DNA from: Salegentibacter salegens
GTDB lineage: Bacteria > Bacteroidota > Bacteroidia > Flavobacteriales > Flavobacteriaceae
Assembly (NCBI RefSeq): GCF_900142975.1
Contig: NZ_LT670848.1
Location: forward strand, 930,001-994,000
Reading direction: 5' to 3'
DNA: 64,000 bases
Shown here piece by piece: positions 27,918 through 36,757 of this stretch. The notes beneath the pieces were generated by a model. It ran no database searches, was not told where the DNA came from, and was given only the letters and a program-made list of their open reading frames with translations. Positions within the stretch are counted from its first letter, which is position 1, and every line of letters begins with the position of its first letter. The translations under genes were made by a program, and so were the position numbers.

Positions 27918-27933
27918 GGGTACAGAATAGGTA
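27918..27933 (+). repeat. 16-bp direct repeat, copy 2 (GGGTACAGAATAGGTA)
   Basis: Second copy of the repeat at 27702-27717, on the other side of the tRNA-derived attachment core. It ends five bases before the S26 peptidase remnant. Confidence 0.6.
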
Positions 27934-27937
27934 GAAG

Positions 27938-28608
27938 TTATTCCACGAATAATACCGCTGTGATATCAGATTTATCAATTAATCCCAAATACCTGGAATC
28001 ATAACTCACATCCCTATTATCGCCAAGCGCGAAAAATTTATTTTCCGGAATTATTAATGGGCCAAATTGATCCTGACTCCAGGGATGATTATGGATCTCC
28101 CGAATGATTTTCTCCGGCTCATCAAAAATTGGCATTTTAGGTTTAAATGTTCTTCTGATTTCTTTATCTGATAAGCTTACAATTACTGAATCCGGGCCTA
28201 TTCGTTTATTTCTATCCCGTTTAGATTTTTAATTTGATCTTGCAGCTTGTATAGTTCTTCAAAACTAACGATATAGTATTGCTTAAGATTTAAGCTTTTG
28301 TCTAAATTTTGGCCATTGATAAAAACCACCCCATCTTTTATTTCCAGGGTATCATTTGGAAGGCCAATTAACCGGTGAGTTTTGAGATACGGCTTAGCAC
28401 CCTCTTCCCTGGCCCTATATGATATAAAATCCAGCCTTTTAGGCTTAATAAGGTTGGTTCCAAATTTCCAGTCCTGTTCTTTAAGAGCAGGTTCATTCTC
28501 CGTTGAATAAACCCTGAAATTTTGTAAAAAACCAATCCAATTTAGATTTCGGAAAATTATAAATATTAGAACTACTACGCTAAATATATAAAGAGCTACT
28601 TTTTTCAT
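27938..28608 (-). pseudogene. S26 signal-peptidase-like protein, frameshifted
   Basis: Frame 1 starts at the ATG at 28608 with an N-terminal membrane helix (KKVALYIFSVVVLIFIIF) and runs through HRLIGLPNDTLEI to a stop at 28198. The next frame carries on directly as IGPDSVIVSLSD... to PENKFFALGDNRDVSYDSRYLG, the conserved C-terminal box of type I signal peptidases. One missing base near 28200 (GAAATA read as GAATA) explains the break. The serine box reads STENEP and the lysine box KTHR, so catalysis was doubtful even before the shift. A sequencing error is possible. Confidence 0.78.
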
Positions 28609-28634
28609 AAATGACTTCCTACGGTTTTGCTTAT

Positions 28635-28725
28635 TGATCATCCCCCAAAAATTAGGACAGTAAGTTAAGTTCAAAAATAACCTTAATTTTACTGTATTAT
28701 GACACGAAGAAAATTCACCTCATAA
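28635..28725 (+). mobile_element. IS3-family 5' remnant
   Basis: TGATCATCCCCCAAAAATT resembles the terminal repeat of Bacteroidota IS3 elements. At 28699 a short frame reads MTRRKFTS then TAA, like the first residues of IS3 OrfA (MxRRKFTxxFK). The rest is gone. The call is tentative given its length. Confidence 0.4.
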
Positions 28726-28775
28726 AAATAGCAGTGGTAGATATCCAATTCTTATATTGAGCACTTTACACGGAA

Positions 28776-28879
28776 GTAAACTACCTCGGGGCAAGCCCAC
28801 GAGGCATTTTATAAGAAAAACATTTTAATTCGAGACAAGCCTCGGAGCATTTAAATCTCGATTATCGAGTAAACTTTTG
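28776..28879 (+). repeat. Dispersed ~100-bp intergenic repeat, copy 2
   Basis: Plus-strand copy of the element at 3865-3969: GTAAACTACCTCGG, ACGAGGCATTTTA, CAAGCCTCGGAG, ATCTCGATTATCGAGTAAAC. Inside, two related halves repeat in tandem (GGCAAGCCCACGAGGCATTT and CAAGCCTCGGAGCATTTA). Confidence 0.7.
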
Positions 28880-28925
28880 CAAATGGAGCATTATCTAATG
28901 CATATCTAAGAAACCCCAGCATTCT

Positions 28926-29876
28926 ATGCAATTAAAAAATCAACCCCTCAAAACAAGGCTTCATAATCGGAATAGAAACCGGGAACCTTATGACTTGAAG
29001 TCATTGGTCGATGCTATTCCAAAATTAAAAAACCATATTAAGCCCAATAAATATGGAGGTGATTCAGTAGATTTTTCAAGCCCAATTGCCGTAAAACTTC
29101 TAAATCAAGCGCTGCTAAAGCATTATTACGACATAAACAATTGGCAGTTCCCATATGAGAATTTATGCCCACCAATACCGGGTAGAGCTGATTACCTTCA
29201 TTATATTGCTGACTTACTGAGCGAAAGCAATGCCGGTGAAATACAAAAAGGAAGTCAAATTTGTGGTCTCGATGTGGGAGTTGGAGCAACCTGCATCTAC
29301 CCTATTATAGGCGTTACAGAATACGATTGGAACTTTATAGCTTCTGACATTGATCCCAAGTCAATTGCCTCAGCTCAGCAAATTATTGATTCAAATCCAT
29401 CTCTAAAAGACAAAGTTGATTGTCGATTACAAAAAGATTCGACTGCAATTTTTCAAGGCATAATCGATAAAAAAGATAAAATTGATTTCACCATTAGCAA
29501 CCCACCCTTTCATGCCTCCATTGAAGAAGCCCAAAGAGGCAGTCGACGAAAAATAAGGAACCTCTCAGGAAAAAAAGTAACTGAAGCTAAACTAAATTTC
29601 TCAGGAGCTAAAAATGAACTTATCTATGATGGTGGAGAATATCAATTCATCAAAAACATGATTCGCGAAAGTGAAGAATTTGCTAAAAGCTGTTTCTGGT
29701 TTTCAACTTTGATTTCAAAGCAATCTAACCTTAAGGGTACTTATAAATTACTAGAAAAAGTAAAACCCACTCAGCTTAAAACCATTGCTATGGGAACCGG
29801 CAATAAAAGCAGTCGAATTATAGCCTGGACGTTTCTTTCAAAGGAAGAACAAAAGGTATGGAAAGAAGATTGGTAA
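28926..29876 (+). CDS. rlmF: 23S rRNA (adenine-1618-N6)-methyltransferase
   Basis: 316 residues. N-terminal NRNREPYDLKSLVDAIPKLKNHI and PIPGRADYLHYIADLL are RlmF signatures. The methyltransferase core shows GLDVGVGATCIYPIIG (motif I) and DFTISNPPFHAS, the NPPF motif of N6-adenine methyltransferases. It methylates A1618 of 23S rRNA. It looks intact, unlike many neighbours, and stands alone on the plus strand. Confidence 0.94.
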   Translation: MQLKNQPLKTRLHNRNRNREPYDLKSLVDAIPKLKNHIKPNKYGGDSVDFSSPIAVKLLNQALLKHYYDINNWQFPYENLCPPIPGRADYLHYIADLLSESNAGEIQKGSQICGLDVGVGATCIYPIIGVTEYDWNFIASDIDPKSIASAQQIIDSNPSLKDKVDCRLQKDSTAIFQGIIDKKDKIDFTISNPPFHASIEEAQRGSRRKIRNLSGKKVTEAKLNFSGAKNELIYDGGEYQFIKNMIRESEEFAKSCFWFSTLISKQSNLKGTYKLLEKVKPTQLKTIAMGTGNKSSRIIAWTFLSKEEQKVWKEDW

Positions 29877-29972
29877 GCATAGGTAAGGTTACATTCAAGT
29901 TTCTCTCATTTATATGCTTTTCGGAGTCGTGAGTTCAATGGACCTTTCGTGCCAACTTTTCCAAGGCAGCTA

Positions 29973-30347
29973 TTACAGATATTTTTGTATCCAATCCTCA
30001 GAAACATTTGCCAGTCCTTTTTCTATAATGATATGGGCAATCTGTTTATTAAACATTTCCATTTTAAATTTTTCTCTTCTTCCTTCCACTTCAGTTGCAA
30101 ACATGATACTAAACTGAAAATTTTCTAAACTCTGTATTACACCTTCGCTATTTATTCTCTTATGAAGCGGGGGAAAACCATTAGTTGTATCAAAAATGAG
30201 AAAATCCAGAACGGTGTTTCTGGATGTATCTTTATACAAGATGTACTTTGTCAATAATTCCTTAACCTGAATTTTACGAGGGCTTTTTAAAGGATTTTGC
30301 AGTTTAACCTTGAAATGTTGCTCAAAGGAATTAATTAACTTTTCCAT
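29973..30347 (-). CDS. Hypothetical protein
   Basis: 124 residues, no family recognised. The sequence is mixed alpha/beta with no signal peptide and no membrane segment; an acidic-basic C-terminus ends SEDWIQKYL. Segments such as KYILYKDTSRNTVLDFLIFD suggest a small globular domain. It starts eight bases after the stop of the uracil-glycosylase-like gene and is probably co-transcribed with it, perhaps a partner. No function is claimed. Confidence 0.6.
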   Translation of the reverse strand: MEKLINSFEQHFKVKLQNPLKSPRKIQVKELLTKYILYKDTSRNTVLDFLIFDTTNGFPPLHKRINSEGVIQSLENFQFSIMFATEVEGRREKFKMEMFNKQIAHIIIEKGLANVSEDWIQKYL

Positions 30348-30355
30348 TCCTTACT

Positions 30356-30910
30356 TTATATTGCTCGACTATTAAGTTCACCGATATAATTAAGCAATTC
30401 CACATCGTCTTTATCTCTCTCAATTACCCGATATTTGTTCCACTCCTTTGTGAAATTTGAGTTGGAAGGATGGCTGAAAACAAAAATTTTATCTGTTTCA
30501 CAAAGCTCTAAAAGTTTACTCCAGAACGGATGAAATATTTTCCCTTTTGCAAGTTTACTTTTTCCAAATATAAGGATTGGTAGATTCAGATTATTGGAAT
30601 AATTGGCAATTTCAAATGCAGAAAATAGAAGCGTTTTATTGAAAGTATCCTCCCCTATTTTCTCTTTTACCAACTGTAATTCATTTGTTTTTTCTGTGCT
30701 TAGAAATGTCTTGTTGAAAATAAGGCATTCTTCATCAAAGTTTTCTACCAGACCTTTATTCTTAAAATGATTCCGTAACTGAGTTCCGGACTGACCAATA
30801 AAAAACCGGTTTTGTTCAAATTCATTTTTGCCGGGATTATCACCTACAATAATATATTTTAATTTTTTATGATCTATTGGGGCTAAATTAAATGCGAATT
30901 TTAAGCTCAT
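30356..30910 (-). CDS. Uracil-DNA-glycosylase-superfamily-like protein
   Basis: 184 residues. YIIVGDNPGKNEFEQNRFFIGQSGTQL resembles the family 4/5 glycosylase opening GxxPGxxExxxGxPFVGxxGxxL, where the water-activating loop lies. LPILIFGKSKL and FSHPSNSNF fit the later strand and the histidine loop (HPS). There are no iron-sulfur cysteines, so if it is a glycosylase it belongs to a cluster-free branch. It may act on DNA bases, but that is inferred from fold only. A hypothetical gene follows by eight bases. Confidence 0.55.
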   Translation of the reverse strand: MSLKFAFNLAPIDHKKLKYIIVGDNPGKNEFEQNRFFIGQSGTQLRNHFKNKGLVENFDEECLIFNKTFLSTEKTNELQLVKEKIGEDTFNKTLLFSAFEIANYSNNLNLPILIFGKSKLAKGKIFHPFWSKLLELCETDKIFVFSHPSNSNFTKEWNKYRVIERDKDDVELLNYIGELNSRAI

Positions 30911-31019
30911 CTCTTTATTCTTTATAATTTAACTGCGCGTTTTCAGGCTTTTAAATTTTAAATAGCTCTATTATTTTTTTTGAAAGCTTAACTACCGATA
31001 ACCAAAATAATTCAAAATA

Positions 31020-31739
31020 TCAAAGTTGTGCGTTTATCTCAGCCTCACTTTTTGTTTTATTAGCAGCTTCAATAATCTCTATCACCTTTTCAAATTCAAT
31101 ATCTTTAATTTTTTCCTCCGAAAGACTCGTATTTGTTTCTTCCATCAATTTTTCAAACTGTTTTCTTGTCAAATAATCTCCGTGACTGCTGGCGTTTCTG
31201 TTTAGTTTTTTAGGGGAAATATCCTGAGTGTCGATAAAAAGGATTTTTTTCTTATCCCCATTCTTATCTTTCCAGTTCTTATTCCACTTTAGCGACTCGG
31301 CTATTAAACTACCTGCTATTCCGCCGCCATAAGAATTGCTTGTTGTTTTCAGGACATAGGGCGAATTATCATCTATGATAACCGCCGAATATTTTCCTTC
31401 AATGTCAAACTTTACGTAAGAATTCCAATGGTTTAAATCGGTAGAATAGCCCAAGTTAAAATAATTATTATCCCTGTACTCCATAGCCCAGGCCGATATT
31501 GCTTTGTCTATCTTCTCTCCTGTTTTTCTATTAAAAATACCTTTAATGGTAATATGTTGGGTGCTTTGGTCTTTGACCAAAATACCGGCATCAACCCGCA
31601 TTGGTTTTTTATTTAAATAATCAGAGGTGGTTTCGTAAAGTGTCACCGGTTCCAGGGTATCTAATTCATTTAATGGGATCCTTTGCACCCCGCAAGAAGC
31701 AAGGCTTAAAATGCAAAGGCAAAAAGCTATTTTTTTCAT
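31020..31739 (-). CDS. Hypothetical lipoprotein
   Basis: 239 residues. The signal peptide MKKIAFCLCILSLASC ends in an LASC lipobox. The body has alternating strands (KYSAVIIDDNSPYVLK, KKKILFIDTQDI) and a charged helical C-terminus rich in Glu and Lys. No known domain was recognised. It lies in a run of minus-strand lipoprotein genes and relics (31-34.6 kb) with wide gaps, so each may have its own promoter. Confidence 0.65.
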   Translation of the reverse strand: MKKIAFCLCILSLASCGVQRIPLNELDTLEPVTLYETTSDYLNKKPMRVDAGILVKDQSTQHITIKGIFNRKTGEKIDKAISAWAMEYRDNNYFNLGYSTDLNHWNSYVKFDIEGKYSAVIIDDNSPYVLKTTSNSYGGGIAGSLIAESLKWNKNWKDKNGDKKKILFIDTQDISPKKLNRNASSHGDYLTRKQFEKLMEETNTSLSEEKIKDIEFEKVIEIIEAANKTKSEAEINAQL

Positions 31740-31777
31740 GGTTGTTGATAGTATATTAGTTGGTGAGTTATAAATTT

Positions 31778-32410
31778 TTAGTCAATGATACCGTATTTCT
31801 TATATTTTCTAATCAATTTAATTAATCCCTGCATGGAAATAGTTTCGGCATTGTTTACGTAGCTCAGACCCTTTTGATCAGCACTTCTGGTTACGTTCGC
31901 AATTCCTCTTACGGTACTTTCCGAAAGAAGTTCCTGGGTGTTAAGGTTATAAATCTTGATCATTATAGCTGCCTCATTAGTTTTGGTTGTACTCCCCATT
32001 GCTGGTTTAGATGGAAAAGAATTCATTTCATCTCTAATCATATTTTATTGTACGTTAATCAAATAATCTTTACCTGTCGCTGTTTTTAAGTCCAGGAGGT
32101 ATTCCCTGGAAGGTACAAAAGTTAGTTGTGCCGGAATAAGCATTTCTCTCCTTAATTCATCTATAGGAAATAGTGAATCGTCCAAAATCTTTTTAAATTC
32201 CCTATATGCAATATTACCAATCCTTTCTTCATTATAGTTGGTGTAAGGTCTATTAAGTATCCATTCCCCTTCCGTAAAATCTATCATTCTTCCTCTTTCA
32301 AAATTGTAATGATATTTGGTGTTGCCACAGGAGCTAAAAAGAAGAACTAAGAGGGCCGGCGCAATAGAATTTTTAAATACTAGGGAGAAGGTTCTGATCT
32401 GAAATTTCAT
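31778..32410 (-). pseudogene. Lipoprotein gene interrupted by one in-frame TAA
   Basis: From the ATG at 32410 the frame has a signal peptide ending LLFSSC (lipobox) and runs 121 residues to TAA at 32045-32047. The very next codons, in the same frame, continue NMIRDEMNSFPSKPAMGS through STVRGIANVTRSADQKG to a stop at 31778. Joined, they make a ~210-residue protein with no other break. One nonsense change is the simplest reading. A shorter functional protein plus reinitiation at the ATG two codons on cannot be excluded. The family is unknown. Confidence 0.7.
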
Positions 32411-32462
32411 TCTATATATGTAATTGTTGAAGCTTATTTTGAATGCTTTATGGTATAGTTTT

Positions 32463-32666
32463 TTAAAGAAGTACTTCAAAATCAACGTGTTTCCCGGTAT
32501 GCTCGCCCAATTCCAACTTATGTACGGCTGGTGTTTTCTTTTTCGGGTTTTTAATTCCACTCCATTCTTCATGAGAATTATGAATACTCATATTAACCTG
32601 GGGAAGGTCTTTAAATACCGGCATTCCCTCATAAATCTCCTGACTCAAATCAATAATTTCATTCAT
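32463..32666 (-). pseudogene. N-terminal fragment of a cyclase (kynurenine formamidase-like) gene
   Basis: 67 residues: MNEIIDLSQEIYEGMPVFKDLPQV and later LELGEHTGKHVDFE. This is the opening of the PF04199 cyclase family, whose metal site is HTGTHxDAPxH. Here the second half of that motif and the remaining ~150 residues are absent, so the gene is a relic. Family identification is good; function is lost. Confidence 0.7.
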
Positions 32667-32767
32667 TAACAATAGTTTTATTCCTGCGTTTTTGAATTTT
32701 ATAAAAGTTCAAATGTTATTTCTGAAAGAAAAGCTTAAATTTTTAAAGGTAAATTATTGTTCAAAAT

Positions 32768-33643
32768 TTAAGGCCACCTCACCTGGTAAGGGTAACGTTC
32801 ATAAATCACATTGTCCTCATTAATAGAAAAACCCCTATCTGCATTTTCTTTTGCTTGCTTATAAACAAAATTTGCTTCCTCTGGTTCACCAATCTTATAT
32901 AGTATTTTGGCTTTATAATACTGAACATCTGAAAATTCAGGATAAAAGGCCAAGGCTTGGTCAAATAACTCTAAAGCCTCAGTATATTCCTTTTGTTCAT
33001 ACTTACTGATGCCATAGTAAAAAAGATCTAAGTAATGTAACCAGTCTTCTCCATCTTCTGCCATAATCTTTTTGTAGTCCTTCTCAAAAATCTTCTCAGC
33101 CTTTTCAAATTCGTTTAGTTGCAGGTAGCTTAAAGCAATGTAAAAATTGTAGGAGTGGTCCATTACAAAGCCATATCCATATTTTTGCTCATAGTCCTGG
33201 AAATCCTGTATAGCATCTTTATATTGTTTTGAAAATATACATTTTATAAATGCTCTATAGTCTTGCCACCTCCGTGGATTGTATTTCACTGCATTATCAA
33301 TAAAGGGCATTCCCAGCTCGTATTTACTCTGCTTAAAAAGAGGCATCGCTTTTTGTTGCCAGAAATAAGCTATGGTAGAATCTATTCCAAGCCCTTTATC
33401 AATTTCATCTTGCCAATCTTGGGAATACGGATCCTGCTTCCAGGCTCCGTTTTCAAGATAAATTTCAATTAGGGAATCTTGTTGTTCCTTAGAAAAACCG
33501 GAACTCTGATTTTCTTTGGAAGGCTTATCTGCAACAACTTGATTACAATTAAATAGAGTTGAACTCAAAATTAAGGCTAGAGAAATGCGGATTAAATTCT
33601 TCAAATTTTGTTTTTTATACGGAAAGCCTGTAAAATAACTCAA
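32768..33643 (-). CDS. TPR-repeat lipoprotein
   Basis: 291 residues. After a short basic N-terminus a hydrophobic stretch (LIRISLALILSSTLFNC) ends in a lipobox-like LFNC. Residues ~100-280 contain tetratricopeptide-like helices, for example YIALSYLQLNEFEKAEKIFEKDY, YGISKYEQKEYTEALELFDQAL and YKAKILYKIGEPEEANFVYKQA. TPRs serve protein-protein binding, so a scaffold role in the envelope is likely. The next lipoprotein gene upstream ends 14 bases from its start. Confidence 0.75.
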   Translation of the reverse strand: MSYFTGFPYKKQNLKNLIRISLALILSSTLFNCNQVVADKPSKENQSSGFSKEQQDSLIEIYLENGAWKQDPYSQDWQDEIDKGLGIDSTIAYFWQQKAMPLFKQSKYELGMPFIDNAVKYNPRRWQDYRAFIKCIFSKQYKDAIQDFQDYEQKYGYGFVMDHSYNFYIALSYLQLNEFEKAEKIFEKDYKKIMAEDGEDWLHYLDLFYYGISKYEQKEYTEALELFDQALAFYPEFSDVQYYKAKILYKIGEPEEANFVYKQAKENADRGFSINEDNVIYERYPYQVRWP

Positions 33644-33657
33644 TACACCTTAGCTTT

Positions 33658-34605
33658 TTAGTCTTGCCATTGTACATTATATTTACCTGTAGGTGCAACT
33701 TCAATCCATTTACCTTCTATATTTTTTTCATCCCCTGTCCTGTTATTGGTCAAGCTAAGTTTATAGGAAACCTGTCGCTTTCTCCATTCCTGTTCAATGA
33801 AAAATACAGATTTCCCTGGCGGAATAGTAACGGTATCCTTTTCTTCGAAACCGTGGGGTTTTACCGAAGTGTATTTGCTGTATAGCCTTTCCTCCCCGTT
33901 AAAATAAATTTCATTGTTATAAATATCTATAGGTACTTCAAGCATTACTGAGTCATTTTCTATCCAGACAAATGCGTCTTTTTCTGAGCTAACAAAATTA
34001 GATTGGTTTTCAACATCAATTCCTCCATAAGGGGAAAAGGAAAATTCCTGGGAGGTCTGAACATTAAACCTATAAGTTGTTCCCTTTTTCACAAAAAGTG
34101 AATCGCCATCTTCCTCTTTCAAACTGAATTCTACATTGTGAAACTGATATCCCAGGGATTTTTTTTGATTAACTTTAATTTCTTTGAATTCTTCTCCAGA
34201 TTGTAGTACTACAAGGAAACCGAATTCCTCCCCGGTACTATTTTCTTTTACCAGAATCTTAAGTGAGGATTGTGTAACCCTGGTAATTACAAAACCTTTA
34301 TTTCCCCATATAGCCCGGATCTCCCCTTCCTCATCCAATGATAGGACTGAATTTTCTTTTATCATTTCCCCGTTCAATGAAAAGATGCTTCCGTGAATAT
34401 TACTGTGACCATTCTGGTTTATTACTTTAGCGATATGCCAATCCCCGTTAGGAAAATAGATTTCTGCTTCACCACCTTCAGCTTCCATTTCTATCAAACT
34501 AGTTGATGGTTGGATGTTAATTATTTCATCATCATTGCTACAAGATATATATCCTATTGAAAGAAACAATCCGATAATTATTCTGATAACTTCATATTTT
34601 TTCAT
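33658..34605 (-). CDS. Hypothetical lipoprotein (possible BACON-like domains)
   Basis: 315 residues. The signal peptide ends in GYISC, a lipobox followed by SNDDE, the acidic stretch that in Bacteroidota often marks surface export. The body is strand-rich with two halves of similar feel, beginning SLIEMEAEGGEAEIYFPNGDW, reminiscent of BACON or Ig-like domains; this is a guess. It lies 14 bases upstream of the TPR lipoprotein and is probably co-transcribed. Confidence 0.6.
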   Translation of the reverse strand: MKKYEVIRIIIGLFLSIGYISCSNDDEIINIQPSTSLIEMEAEGGEAEIYFPNGDWHIAKVINQNGHSNIHGSIFSLNGEMIKENSVLSLDEEGEIRAIWGNKGFVITRVTQSSLKILVKENSTGEEFGFLVVLQSGEEFKEIKVNQKKSLGYQFHNVEFSLKEEDGDSLFVKKGTTYRFNVQTSQEFSFSPYGGIDVENQSNFVSSEKDAFVWIENDSVMLEVPIDIYNNEIYFNGEERLYSKYTSVKPHGFEEKDTVTIPPGKSVFFIEQEWRKRQVSYKLSLTNNRTGDEKNIEGKWIEVAPTGKYNVQWQD

Positions 34606-35078
34606 ATGTATTGAGAGTATATTGAGTTTCAGACCAACAGAAATAGGCCTTAATAGTAAAAATTTTAATGAAATAATCTGAAAATTGGATGTATTCTTTC
34701 AAGGTTTTAATTTTTCCTTGTTCAATTACGAATAGATCCTTTAAACTGACCATTTGTAAAATTTAGCAGGTCAATATCGTTTTCAGGATTGCTCCAATCC
34801 TGATGAAGTGTTACGTCAAAGCTTCCTCTTATAATATTTTGTTCAGAATCGTATTCCGTTATGGTAATTTCCGAAGAAGAACTTGGGTCCAAAATGTATA
34901 AACTAGTCATTACATCCCCACCAATAGTAGTATAATAACTGGTTTGATTTTCTAATAAATCATAAACCCCTTCCCCTTTAAATTTAATTTTAAAAACAAT
35001 AACCTGTTCGTTACCCGGTATCCATTCGGCTAAGTACCCCTTATAAAACTTGAATAATTTTGTAAGCAGTTCTTTTGC

Positions 35079-36719
35079 CTATTTATTCAGCTGTAATTTT
35101 TTGTAATTCTGGGGATAGAGATTCTTAATATCCTTATACTTGATGATCATGATATTCTCTAAGGTATATTTTAACCACTGGTAAGGATTTACCTCATGTT
35201 TTTTGCAGATGGCAAAAAAGGAATAGATTGCTGCGGCTCTTTGCGCAGCCTGATGGGACCCGGCAAATAGGTAGTTTTTTCTACCGATTGCAATGGTTCG
35301 GATTTTATTCTCTATTAAATTATTGTCAATACGTAAATTGCCGTCATAGAGGTATGCACACAACGCATCCCACCTGGAGACGCTATAGGCAAGGGCTTTT
35401 CCTATCAGACTTTTGGGCAGGGTGCGGGCAAGCTGCTGGGTCATCCATTTCCCCAATTCATTGATCACCGGTAGTGCCTTTTTCAGCCTAAGCTCCTTGG
35501 TGTCTTCAGGGCCCAGCTTAGCTTCTTTGATTTCTCTTTCAATGGCATATAAACATTGTATCTGCCTTAAGGCATGTTTTGCCCTTTGCGGATCATTATC
35601 CAAGGATTTTTCATAATAACGTCTGGCATGAGCCCAGCATCCTAGATGGGTTACCCCTTCCTTTTTAGCATATTCATCATACACTACATAACCATCTGTC
35701 TGAAGATAGCCTTTAAAGTCTTTCAGCATATGGACAGGTGCCTTTTGCCCACGGGTAGGCTGGTAGTCAAAGACTACATTTCCATCGATCGGGCTATGGT
35801 ATACCCAATAGTAACCCAGATGGGTTTTTCCTTTTTTTCCCTCATCCTGGACTTTTATTGTCGTCTCGTCTACTTGCAAGTAGCCTTGGGATTTTACATC
35901 TGCTATTAATTCTTCAAAGAGAGGAACAATCCGGTCGAGCCCTTTGGCACACCAGCCATTGATAGTAGAAGGAGCAATGGGTATCTTTTCCCTTTTAAAA
36001 CGCTGAAGCTGCCGGTAAAGTGGTAAATGGTCACAGAATTTATCGACCAATATGGAAGTTACAAGTCCGGCCCCGGCAATACCTTTATCGATCACCCGCT
36101 CCGGTAGTTCCCCAATGACCACACCTTCGCCAGACTTGTGGGCATATTTATACCGAATATACCTGCGGATAAAAAACCGTGCAGGTTCGCAGTCCAGTTC
36201 ATCGGTAACTTCCTGACCGATACATTTCCTTCCGGAGATATCCTCCTGGGGATAGATCTTCACTTCTTCTACCGGGAGATGGTCTGGTAATGGCTGGCGG
36301 CCTTTATGATTGGTATTTTTCTTCTTGCGCTGGTAGGTAATCTTCTCAGTAAAGGCTTCTTCCCGGTTTTGAAGTTCTTGGGTATTGGGCTCAAAAGGCA
36401 GGGTCAACTGATCCTTATCCTCAAAACGCTCGCGTTTCTGACCAAACTGCATCCTTCGAAACATATCCAGCTGGCTTTCCAGATAAGCTACTTTTTCTTC
36501 AAGAACCCCAGATTTGCTTAAATATTTACGAAGTTGCTCATCGCCCCGGGCAAGTTCCTTGTCTGCTTGTTTTAAATCTTTCTCCTGTTGCTTTAATTCT
36601 TGCTGAAATTTTTGAAGCTCTTTTTTATGGGAAGCGATCGCTTTGGAATGCTCTTGGGACTGCTCTTTTATAAGGGCCAACAATTGTTGTTTTGAGAAGG
36701 ATTCAAGGGCTTTTTCCAT
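35079..36719 (-). CDS. tnpC: IS66 transposase (TnpC)
   Basis: 546 residues. The N-terminal ~90 form a coiled coil rich in Lys, Gln and Glu (a leucine-zipper-like region usual for IS66 TnpC). It is followed by a zinc-finger-like segment around RKCIGQEVTDELDCEPARFF and the DDE core: LQVDETTIKV, TDGYVVYDEYAKKEGVTHLGCWAHARRYYEK, and DNNLIENKIRTIAIGRKNYLFAGS with the final Glu. It catalyses IS66 transposition. It lies 38 bases downstream of tnpB and appears intact. Confidence 0.95.
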   Translation of the reverse strand: MEKALESFSKQQLLALIKEQSQEHSKAIASHKKELQKFQQELKQQEKDLKQADKELARGDEQLRKYLSKSGVLEEKVAYLESQLDMFRRMQFGQKRERFEDKDQLTLPFEPNTQELQNREEAFTEKITYQRKKKNTNHKGRQPLPDHLPVEEVKIYPQEDISGRKCIGQEVTDELDCEPARFFIRRYIRYKYAHKSGEGVVIGELPERVIDKGIAGAGLVTSILVDKFCDHLPLYRQLQRFKREKIPIAPSTINGWCAKGLDRIVPLFEELIADVKSQGYLQVDETTIKVQDEGKKGKTHLGYYWVYHSPIDGNVVFDYQPTRGQKAPVHMLKDFKGYLQTDGYVVYDEYAKKEGVTHLGCWAHARRYYEKSLDNDPQRAKHALRQIQCLYAIEREIKEAKLGPEDTKELRLKKALPVINELGKWMTQQLARTLPKSLIGKALAYSVSRWDALCAYLYDGNLRIDNNLIENKIRTIAIGRKNYLFAGSHQAAQRAAAIYSFFAICKKHEVNPYQWLKYTLENIMIIKYKDIKNLYPQNYKKLQLNK

Positions 36720-36757
36720 ACTATAAAAGTACGGTTTTTTAGCCTTTAAAGCAACAA

